Positions 7,550 to 14,939 of a DNA stretch of 64,000 nucleotides are shown here, piece by piece. The translations under genes were made by a program, and so were the position numbers. The notes under the pieces were generated by a model. That model was not told where the DNA came from. It worked only from the letters and a program-made list of their open reading frames with translations, and made no database searches. Numbering within the stretch: the first letter of the stretch is position 1; each line of letters opens with the position of its first letter. The stretch is from assembly GCA_964484065.1 (NCBI GenBank), contig CAZAEW010000012.1, positions 1 to 64,000 on the forward strand, given 5' to 3'. This stretch comes from JAEVLT01 sp964484065 (lineage in GTDB: Bacteria; Bacillota; Bacilli; Bacillales; Cytobacillaceae).

Positions 7550-10500
7550 TTAATTCACTTTTTCTTTTGCAATATTTAGCATCAGCTTAATTCGGTTGAT
7601 TTGATTTACTTTGCTGATGCTGGAATCATAATCAATCGAAATGAGATTGGCATTTGGGTATTCTTTTTTTATAGCATTAAACATTCCTCTGCCGACAATA
7701 TGATTTGGCAGACAGCCAAAAGGCTGGACACAAACGACATTTTCCACTCCCGATTCCATCAACTCGGCCATTTCCCCGGGAAGGAGCCAGCCTTCCCCCA
7801 TTTGATTTCCCAGGCTTAAAAAGCGGGAGGCTTTTTCAGCCAGTCTGTTAAATTCAATTGGTGCCAAAAAGCGGCCGCTGTTTAATAATGCTTCGCGGAT
7901 AGGATTTCGGTAATGTTCAATCAATGCGATCGAGATTTTGCCAAGTAAAGCATCGACTTTTGACTTGCCAAGATGTGCGGCATTAAATTGGCTGTCGCGA
8001 AGGCAATATAAAAAGAAATCAATAAAATCCGGTACAACTGCCTCGCCGCCCTCTTCTTCGATCAAGTGAATCAATTGATTGTTCGAATATGGATGGAATT
8101 TAACCAGAATTTCCCCGACAATACCGACCCGCGGTTTTTTCACGGGTGAAACATCGATCTTTTCAAAGTCCCGCACCATTTCACGAACGAATCTTTTATA
8201 CTTTTTCATTGAAAAGTCTGTCAGCAGTTCTTTGCTGCGGTTCATCCATAAATCGTATAACACTTGAGTACTGCCTTGAATAGCTTCATAAGGTCTGACA
8301 GCCAACTGTAATTTCATGATTAAATCACCGAGGCAGGCGGCAATAACGAGAAGTTTGACGAGCGGCAGCGTGATTTTGAAACCAGGCTGCGTGTCACCCG
8401 TCAGCCCGCCGGAATTCAAAGTAAGAACTGGAACGTGCGGCATGCCTGCGTTCTTCATGGCATTTTTTAATAAGGCAAAATAATTCGTTGCCCGGCAGCC
8501 GCCTCCAGTTTGAGACATAATTACAGCAGTCCGCTCCAAATCGTAATCTCCCTTTTTTAATGCTGAAACCAGCTGGCCAATCGACACAATCGCCGGATAG
8601 CAGGCATCATTGTTGACGTAACGGAGTCCTTCCTCCACATCATGATCAAAAACATTCTTTAGGATTTTTAATCGGTAGCCATGCAGCTGGAAGGCCTGCT
8701 CCAATAATTCAAAATGGGTTGGTATCATTTGCGGCGCCAAGATCGTATATTCCGCCTTTGATTCCTTTGTAAAAATAGCGGGACTTTGTTTGTGAGAGCG
8801 ACTGACACTTCGTTCCTCCCTTTTCTGATCTCTTTCAGCAATCGCTGCTTTCAAGGAACGAAGCCGAATTCTTGCCGCACCTAGATTGCTGACCTCATCC
8901 ATTTTAATCCAAGTATAGAGCTGGCCATCTTCTCCCAATATTTCTTCGACAGCATCTGTCGTAATTGCATCTAGACCGCAGCCAAACGATGTCACTTGCA
9001 GTAATTCAAGGCATGAATGTTTTTTAACAACTTCAGCAGCACGGTATAAACGGGAATGGAACGTCCATTGGTTCACCACTTCTGTTCGCAATTTGCCGGA
9101 AAATAGATGAGAAATGGAATCCTCTGTTAAAACTGCCATGCCGAGTCTATTGATTTCTTCCGGCAGGCCGTGGTTGATGGCCGGATCAATATGGTACGGA
9201 TGCCCGGTGAGCACAATCCCTTTTTGGTTATTCCTTGTTAATTGTGCGATTACTTCTTCACTGCGTAGCCGGTACCATGCGGAATATGCTTCATCTTCCT
9301 GTTTTCCTTTGATAATAGCCTGCTTGATTTCCTGTTTTGAAATGTACCGGAAACAGGCAGCCAACTCTTTCACCATCGACACCGGCTGATCGAAAGATAG
9401 AAACGGATTCAAAAAGGTGATTTGATTCTCCGTAAAAATGGATTCCATATTGACACGGATTACTTCCGGATAAGATGCGACAATCGGACAGTTAAAATGA
9501 TTTTGCTGAGCTTCATCTTCCTTCTCTTCAAACACAACGGACGGGTAAAAAATGGTTTTTATTCCCTTTTCAAGCAAATTCAATATATGTCCATGGACAA
9601 GCTTCGCCGGATAACAAACCGCTTCTGATGGAATTGTCTCAATTCCTTTTTCAAAAAGCTCCTTACTGGACGGATCCGATAATACCACTTCAAAACCCAG
9701 CTCAGAAAAAAAACGATGCCAAAATGGATAATTTTCAAATTGATTTAACACTCTTGGAATGCCGATCCTGCCGCGATAGGCAGCTGCTCCTGTTAAACCG
9801 GTGCGATTGAACAATTTTTCCAGCTTTTCCTGGGCAAGATTTGGAAAGAGACTTTTCTGTTTCTGTTTTCCCGCACCGCGCTCACAGCGGTTTCCGGTGA
9901 TGAATGTCCGCTTATCAGCAAAACGGTTGATCGTAATCGGGCAGTTATTTTCACAGATTCCGCAGCGGCGGTGAGTGGTGGCCACTTGAAACTCATGGAG
10001 CTTAACCCCGGATAAAATCGTTGATTTGTGCTGATGGTTCCATCTTTGTTTGGCAATCAGAGCACTCCCGTAAGCGCCCATTAGTCCGGCTAAGTCAGGC
10101 CGAATCACCTCTCTGCCAATTAATTTTTCAAACGCTCTTAATACGGCATCATTCAAAAACGTTCCTCCTTGAACGACAATCCGTTCACCCAGTTCTTCCA
10201 CAGATTTTAATTTTATAACCTTGTACAGGGCGTTATTAATGATAGAATACGATAAGCCTGCAGAAATGTCGGCAATCTCCGCCCCTTCTTTTTGCACCTG
10301 CTTCACCTTGGAATTCATAAAAACGGTACAGCGCGAGCCGAGATCCACCGGTGCTGCAGCTTTTACCGCCAGTTTTGAAAACTCTTGAACACTTTGTCCC
10401 AACGTTTCCGCAAAGCTTTCCAAAAAAGAGCCGCACCCTGCAGAGCAGGCTTCATTCAAAAGGATGCGATCAATAACACCATCTCTGATTTTGATGCACT

Positions 10501-11776
10501 TCATGTCCTGTCCGCCAATATCAATAATGAAATCGACATCCGGCTGGAACTTTTTCGCGGCTTGATAGTGGGCAACCGTCTCAATTTCCCCGTCATCGAT
10601 TTGAAAGGCAGCCTGAATCAGCTTTTCCCCATACCCCGTTACAGTAGAATGGACAATATTCACATGTTCAGGAAGATTCCTATACAAACTTCTAAGCCCT
10701 TCTCTTACGGCTTCAATTGGATTTCCTTTATTTTTTTCATAAAAACTGAACAGTACTTCCTCATTTTCACCGATCAAGACCATTTTCGTCGTTGTCGATC
10801 CGGCATCGAGTCCCAAAAAGGCATTACCTTTATATGTATGTAACGGCTTCTTCTGTACTTCCGCTTGATTATGTCTGTTTTGAAAATTATGATATTCATG
10901 TTTATTTGCAAACAGCGGTGCCAGCCGATTGGTGGCTGAATTCATCGTTGTATGATTCATTTCACTTAGCAGCCGAATCAAGTTCCCAATCTCAAGCGAA
11001 TCATTATGTTCACTTCCAAGCGCGGCTCCAATCGCCACATAATAATGGCCATTGTCGCTATGGAGCACATGTTCATCCTTTAAATGAAGCGTATCCATAA
11101 AACGATGCCGAAGTTCGGTTAAAAATGTTAACGGACCGCCGAGAAAAGCAACATTTCCGCGAATTGGCCTTCCGCAGGCAAGCCCGCCAATTGTTTGATT
11201 GACAACAGCTTGAAATACGGAAGCCGCAATATCCTCACGCCGTGCCCCTTCATTTAAGAGCGGCTGAATATCTGTTTTGGCAAACACGCCGCACCTTGAA
11301 GCAATCGGATAAATTTTTTCGGCAGAAGCAGCGAGCCGATTCAGCCCTTCCGCGTCGGTATTAAGCAGCGAGGCTATTTGATCGATAAAAGCACCAGTTC
11401 CGCCTGCACATGCAGAGTTCATCCGCTGCTCGAGCCCGTTTGTTAAATAAATCAGCTTTGCATCTTCACCGCCAAGTTCAATGATGACATCAATATTCGC
11501 TTCTGTGGATTTGACAGCTTCTGTACACGCAACTACTTCCTGAATAAAGGGAATGCCTAACACATCGCATATCCCTAACCCTGAGGAACCACTTGCATTC
11601 ATTTTCAGTTTGGCATGGGGGAATTGATCGGATAAAAGACGAAGTAATGTTAACGTGGTATTTTTAATATCGGAAAAATGCCGTTGGTAAAATTTAAAGA
11701 TGATTTCATTCTGATTGTTTAAGGCGACTAATTTGGCTGTTGTTGAACCGACATCGAGACCAACCTGTAACTCCAC
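7550..11776 (-). CDS. Fused BadF/BcrA-type ATPase activase and HgdB-like dehydratase/reductase protein
   Basis: 1408 residues in one chain. Domain 1 (about 1-260) is an ASKHA ATPase (GLDVGSTTAK) with C123 (NSACAGGTGAF) and C162 (SRCGVF), the [4Fe-4S] ligands of acyl-CoA dehydratase activases. Domain 2 (about 315-590) repeats this fold (GLDAGSTTTK, NEACSAGCGSF, SRCTVFMNS). A DUF2229 region follows with a Cys cluster (RRCGICENNCP, GNRCERG). The C-terminal HgdB-like part has NNDACYPA, TGGGCRATNY and QPFGCLPNH. Relatives drive ATP-dependent low-potential electron transfer, as in 2-hydroxyacyl-CoA dehydratases and double-cubane-cluster proteins. The physiological substrate is unknown. GTG start with AAAGGGAG site. 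Confidence 0.88.
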   Translation of the reverse strand: MELQVGLDVGSTTAKLVALNNQNEIIFKFYQRHFSDIKNTTLTLLRLLSDQFPHAKLKMNASGSSGLGICDVLGIPFIQEVVACTEAVKSTEANIDVIIELGGEDAKLIYLTNGLEQRMNSACAGGTGAFIDQIASLLNTDAEGLNRLAASAEKIYPIASRCGVFAKTDIQPLLNEGARREDIAASVFQAVVNQTIGGLACGRPIRGNVAFLGGPLTFLTELRHRFMDTLHLKDEHVLHSDNGHYYVAIGAALGSEHNDSLEIGNLIRLLSEMNHTTMNSATNRLAPLFANKHEYHNFQNRHNQAEVQKKPLHTYKGNAFLGLDAGSTTTKMVLIGENEEVLFSFYEKNKGNPIEAVREGLRSLYRNLPEHVNIVHSTVTGYGEKLIQAAFQIDDGEIETVAHYQAAKKFQPDVDFIIDIGGQDMKCIKIRDGVIDRILLNEACSAGCGSFLESFAETLGQSVQEFSKLAVKAAAPVDLGSRCTVFMNSKVKQVQKEGAEIADISAGLSYSIINNALYKVIKLKSVEELGERIVVQGGTFLNDAVLRAFEKLIGREVIRPDLAGLMGAYGSALIAKQRWNHQHKSTILSGVKLHEFQVATTHRRCGICENNCPITINRFADKRTFITGNRCERGAGKQKQKSLFPNLAQEKLEKLFNRTGLTGAAAYRGRIGIPRVLNQFENYPFWHRFFSELGFEVVLSDPSSKELFEKGIETIPSEAVCYPAKLVHGHILNLLEKGIKTIFYPSVVFEEKEDEAQQNHFNCPIVASYPEVIRVNMESIFTENQITFLNPFLSFDQPVSMVKELAACFRYISKQEIKQAIIKGKQEDEAYSAWYRLRSEEVIAQLTRNNQKGIVLTGHPYHIDPAINHGLPEEINRLGMAVLTEDSISHLFSGKLRTEVVNQWTFHSRLYRAAEVVKKHSCLELLQVTSFGCGLDAITTDAVEEILGEDGQLYTWIKMDEVSNLGAARIRLRSLKAAIAERDQKREERSVSRSHKQSPAIFTKESKAEYTILAPQMIPTHFELLEQAFQLHGYRLKILKNVFDHDVEEGLRYVNNDACYPAIVSIGQLVSALKKGDYDLERTAVIMSQTGGGCRATNYFALLKNAMKNAGMPHVPVLTLNSGGLTGDTQPGFKITLPLVKLLVIAACLGDLIMKLQLAVRPYEAIQGSTQVLYDLWMNRSKELLTDFSMKKYKRFVREMVRDFEKIDVSPVKKPRVGIVGEILVKFHPYSNNQLIHLIEEEGGEAVVPDFIDFFLYCLRDSQFNAAHLGKSKVDALLGKISIALIEHYRNPIREALLNSGRFLAPIEFNRLAEKASRFLSLGNQMGEGWLLPGEMAELMESGVENVVCVQPFGCLPNHIVGRGMFNAIKKEYPNANLISIDYDSSISKVNQINRIKLMLNIAKEKVN

Positions 11777-11864
11777 TCTAATCTCTCCCTTTCTTCTTTG
11801 TGATACTTTCTAAGGCAGCATTATGGGAATTGTTTTTTTAGCAAACCTAGTTGTATTCAATTTG

Positions 11865-11887
11865 TATATGGTCTAATTGACCATATA
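11865..11887. promoter_or_regulatory. Palindromic operator candidate in the leader of the fusion gene
   Basis: A perfect 9-bp inverted repeat, TATATGGTC/GACCATATA, with a 5-bp centre, lies about 20-40 bases after the predicted start of transcription. It resembles GntR-type operators in its GGTC/GACC half-sites but has a wider centre. The regulator is unknown. Confidence 0.5.
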
Positions 11888-11907
11888 TTTGAACTGTGTT
11901 TACATCA

Positions 11908-11936
11908 ACTATATCAAGTCCAAATTCACATGTGAA
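11908..11936 (-). promoter_or_regulatory. Predicted promoter of the fusion gene
   Basis: -35 TTCACA (11931-11936), 17-bp spacer, -10 TATAGT (11908-11913) on the minus strand. The -35 box is half of the palindrome TTCACATGTGAA. The region 11777-12043 contains no other gene. Confidence 0.5.
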
Positions 11937-12043
11937 AGTGACAACTTTGTAAACATTGTAAAATAGGGTTAGAACTGCCTATTTTGGAGCATTTCTCCTA
12001 GTAAACAATATAAATCCTGTCGAAACTTGTAATATATTATTAA

Positions 12044-12072
12044 TTGATTATGAAAGCGCTTTCCATTATAAT
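12044..12072 (+). promoter_or_regulatory. Strong promoter with overlapping cre (CcpA) site
   Basis: -35 TTGATT (12044-12049), exact 17-bp spacer, -10 TATAAT (12067-12072). The spacer contains ATGAAAGCGCTTTCCAT (12050-12066), a near-perfect catabolite-responsive element. A CcpA complex there would cover the promoter, so glucose repression is expected. The promoter points right, but no protein gene follows on that strand. Confidence 0.75.
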
Positions 12073-12078
12073 AAAGAT

Positions 12079-12325
12079 GGGTTGGATGGCATGTGTGGCC
12101 ATCATGGTATTTGGCGCAGGCGGGGCCGATACTGGGTGCAGGGCGTAGTAAAGATGTCCTAAATTATTATACAGTTCCTGATTCGATCCTGAGTTTAAAG
12201 ATGCCATAACTTAGTATTTAGCCATAATGGTCGGGGGACATCTATAGGGATACCTCCTGTGCATTTTTCAAAAGAAAACACCAGAAAGTACCTTACAAAC
12301 TTTAAGGTTCTTTTTGGTGTTTTTG
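12079..12325 (+). ncRNA. Candidate CcpA-controlled small RNA (~245 nt)
   Basis: A strong sigma-A/cre promoter at one end and an intrinsic terminator at the other bracket about 245 bases without a credible ORF. The only ORF is a 23-codon frame starting at the predicted +1 with no ribosome binding site. Internal structure: a 5' hairpin ATGGC/GCCAT near 12086-12103, a G-rich stretch (GCAGGCGGGGCC), a long-range helix GATGTCC (about 12154) with GGACATC (about 12236), and an exposed ACCTCC anti-Shine-Dalgarno-like stretch near 12252. I do not recognise it as a known Rfam family. It resembles CcpA-repressed sRNAs of other Firmicutes in logic only. Confidence 0.55.
12277..12324. terminator. Bidirectional terminator between the sRNA candidate and the pilin operon
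   Basis: AACACCAGAAAG-ACCTT pairs with AAGGT-CTTTTTGGTGTT, with T runs on both strands. It would end the plus-strand RNA and the minus-strand pilin-like operon. Confidence 0.8.
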
Positions 12326-12343
12326 ATAACTGCTTATATATAA

Positions 12344-13786
12344 TTAGTTAAATGTGCGGCCCTGGGGAATTAATTGAAAATTGATTGGTGATACTTGCCC
12401 AAAATTATTAGCGTCCGGGATTATTCTTAATTTACTAGGGTCATCAACAGTTACATTTCCGACTAATCCGCCTTTGATTGTCATTTGCTGTCCATTAGTT
12501 TTAATTTCAATTCCATTTTTCGCATAATATAATCCTGTATACGTATTGCATTTTGAATTATTTTCGAAAGTTATTTTTCCATCAGTAAGCAATCTAAAAA
12601 AATACTTATCATCTTTTACATTGATACAGGCGTTTTTAATATTAACATCTCCATTAGGGACATATATATTTGTAATAAAATCTTCCGGTTTTAAGGCATC
12701 CTGATTCCGATCACTATCTCCTATTGTTAAATTAACATTGTTGATTGCTAAATTTTGTTCCACATCGAAATTCCCCCGCAACATTACATTTCCTGTATCT
12801 CCCCAGTTGCTTCCAATCAGCAGCGATTTATTTACATACAACCCTTCTTTAAACGTAAAGCGCCTTTGCGAACTGTAATCTTTATCCAGAAGGAAACCTT
12901 GGCGATCCTGTTGAATGATGGCGTTCCCCATAACAGCAAGCTTTCTAAAGTCAATATTTCTGTACCCTTTAAATGGAATAAATAGCAATTTTAGTGGTGC
13001 ATAAGCTCCGTCTATGATGACATTGGTATCATTTTCATCTTTATATTGTCCAACATCAATATTCAACAGGCTCCCTTTCTGTGTTTTTAAAACATCAGCC
13101 GATAAAATTCTTCCTTCTCTCGTAGCTATAACCTGATTTTCCTCCATTGTTTTAAATTCTGAGCCGATATTCAAGTCTAAGACAGGGCCCAATAGATTAA
13201 CGTCTAAAACATCATCATTTGGGACGGGATAGTAATAGCTGGCATTGCCCATGAAATTAAGTAAATTCACACCCAACAAGTTTAATAAATTTAAACCAAC
13301 TAGATTTAATTTTGTAAAATCTATTGCTTTTCCCTCAGGAAACAATCGAATTGGTTTGACGGCATTATCAAAATCAAAATGAATTAGGTAATGACCTACA
13401 AGTGTTTTTTCATAAGCGCCTGATTTACCAGTACTCGTTACTGTAACAACATTTCCTGGTTCCAGTTGAGCTTTTATTTTTGTTTCACCTGGATCACTCG
13501 TACTGCCAATCTGTTTCCATTCTTTATAATTGCTTAGAAAAGTATCAGAATAATTATTAATGTTAACAGCTGCCCCATCGGTATTTTTCATGTACTTTAT
13601 AAATTCGGCTTCAAAATAAGTTAACCCGTTTTCAGCTAAGTAGCGGGCCTGTACATCAGACTCAGTTGTGTTTACCCGTTTGTTTTCACCGACAACACTC
13701 CCCATTACAGCCAGGCCGAGTACTGAAAATACTATAATGACCAGCAGCACGATTGTTAGTGTTGATCCCCTCTCATTCAGTTTCAT
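12344..13786 (-). CDS. PilX-like minor pilin / surface protein
   Basis: 480 residues. A short basic leader ends in ERG, followed by a 21-residue hydrophobic helix (STLTIVLLVIIVFSVLGLAV), as in type IV pilin-like proteins. The Glu normally found five residues after the cleavage site is absent, as in PilX/GspK-like minor pilins. The long C-terminal part is rich in Asn, Gly and beta-strand patterns, suggesting a surface-exposed beta domain. It is the last gene of a three-gene operon, 16 bases after the preceding pilin gene. Confidence 0.75.
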   Translation of the reverse strand: MKLNERGSTLTIVLLVIIVFSVLGLAVMGSVVGENKRVNTTESDVQARYLAENGLTYFEAEFIKYMKNTDGAAVNINNYSDTFLSNYKEWKQIGSTSDPGETKIKAQLEPGNVVTVTSTGKSGAYEKTLVGHYLIHFDFDNAVKPIRLFPEGKAIDFTKLNLVGLNLLNLLGVNLLNFMGNASYYYPVPNDDVLDVNLLGPVLDLNIGSEFKTMEENQVIATREGRILSADVLKTQKGSLLNIDVGQYKDENDTNVIIDGAYAPLKLLFIPFKGYRNIDFRKLAVMGNAIIQQDRQGFLLDKDYSSQRRFTFKEGLYVNKSLLIGSNWGDTGNVMLRGNFDVEQNLAINNVNLTIGDSDRNQDALKPEDFITNIYVPNGDVNIKNACINVKDDKYFFRLLTDGKITFENNSKCNTYTGLYYAKNGIEIKTNGQQMTIKGGLVGNVTVDDPSKLRIIPDANNFGQVSPINFQLIPQGRTFN

Positions 13787-13802
13787 AAATTGTTTTCATC
13801 CC

Positions 13803-14276
13803 CTACTCCACTTTTACGTATGAAACTTTATTATTAAGCACAAGTTCTTTCCCGGTTGCATTTTCTTTCACTGCCAGTGTAATGTAAACAGTATTTTGAT
13901 TTGCCTGAATGCTTGATTTTGCACAGTCTATCGAAAAAGCAGACGAATTAATTTCTTGATTGTTGATATAGGCCTTGTCCTCTATAAAGCCTAAGGTGGT
14001 TACCCCAGTTTCCTTGTATTTCGTTATCTCGAAGAGACCTGCTGTTTCCTTATTCTCCTTTACACTAGTTGCCTGATAGAACTGATTTACAAACCGAGTC
14101 ATAATATAATTTGCTTCATCATGCAGTGAAATTTGGCTGTTTACGTTTTTATAGCTTTTCATTCCGCCCACTAAATTACTGAAAATCAAAATGGCAATGA
14201 GGCTGGCTATGGTAAGTCCGGCAAGCAGTTCGACAAGAGACATGCCGTTTTCGTTTAAGCATTTTTGTTTGTTCAT
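13803..14276 (-). CDS. Type IV prepilin-like protein (PilW/ComGF type)
   Basis: 157 residues. The class III leader ends at the G of NENGMSLVELLAGLTIASL, so the prepilin peptidase motif G-M-S-L-V-E with Glu5 is intact, followed by a hydrophobic helix and a soluble C-terminal domain. The start ATG overlaps the stop of the upstream pilin gene (ATGA). Length and the polar C-terminal domain suit a minor pilin rather than a major subunit. No prepilin peptidase, ATPase or platform gene is in the window, so assembly must use machinery encoded elsewhere, for example the Com system. Confidence 0.8.
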   Translation of the reverse strand: MNKQKCLNENGMSLVELLAGLTIASLIAILIFSNLVGGMKSYKNVNSQISLHDEANYIMTRFVNQFYQATSVKENKETAGLFEITKYKETGVTTLGFIEDKAYINNQEINSSAFSIDCAKSSIQANQNTVYITLAVKENATGKELVLNNKVSYVKVE

Positions 14277-14686
14277 AATTCCACAAGCCCTTTCACAGTA
14301 CTTAGCACTCTTTCGTCATTCCCTTTAACAGTGACTGTTACCATATGAAGACCATTGTCCAGCTGGGTATCAACAGTGACGGTGATATGATATGTTTGGC
14401 CGTCAATACTTTCTGAAATGGGGCCATAGTTTTTTGGGTAAACGATCGTATTATCTGGATGAGCAATTTCCCAGAAAGAATCATTCACAGGAGCCGATGA
14501 ACGTACATCCTCCTTAATTTGCTCCAATGCTTTCTGGGCCACATTGATTGCAACGAGCTTGTCTTGATTTTTCGTAGTTGTTTGTTGGGAAAAAATAAAG
14601 AATTGAAAAAAGCCTGTGAGTATCACACCCAGGATAATGATGGAAATTAGGATTTCCACTAATGTAAAGCCGCGGTTATTTCGCAT
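14273..14686 (-). CDS. Type IV prepilin-like protein (PilV/GspI type)
   Basis: About 137 residues with a textbook prepilin N-terminus: MRNNRG, cleavage, then FTLVEILISIIILGVILTGF. The C-terminal domain has the beta-rich pattern of minor pseudopilins (DGQTYHITVTVDTQ and VTVTVKGNDERV). It is first in the three-gene operon and overlaps the next gene by 4 bases. ATG 14686 has GAGTG 6 bases upstream; the frame continues to a GTG at 14695. Confidence 0.82.
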   Translation of the reverse strand: MRNNRGFTLVEILISIIILGVILTGFFQFFIFSQQTTTKNQDKLVAINVAQKALEQIKEDVRSSAPVNDSFWEIAHPDNTIVYPKNYGPISESIDGQTYHITVTVDTQLDNGLHMVTVTVKGNDERVLSTVKGLVEL

Positions 14687-14893
14687 ATTGATCACTCTTA
14701 AATTGGATTTTATGCTGGAGGAAGATCGTGTTGTCTATATTTGAATCTTTGATTATTACGTTCTTTACTTTATGATATCATCAATTTTCTAAATTGTGAG
14801 TATTTTCCTATATAAAGTTCATAATTTTGTCATAATTTATCGAAATTTAGTGAATATAGTCACTGCACACAATAGTTCTAAATACTCATTTAA

Positions 14894-14932
14894 TAAAAAA
14901 ACCGGATGGCATACATACCATCCAGCTTTTTT
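14894..14932 (-). terminator. Terminator of adhE
   Basis: GGATGG/CCATCC with flanking A/T tracts forms a hairpin ending in T7 on the minus strand, immediately 3' of the adhE stop. Confidence 0.85.
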
Positions 14933-14939
14933 ATCCCTA

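Noticed and set aside
12077..12148. 23-codon peptide gene at the start of the sRNA candidate
   Set aside because: The ATG is at the predicted transcription start and has no ribosome binding site; unusual but not impossible.
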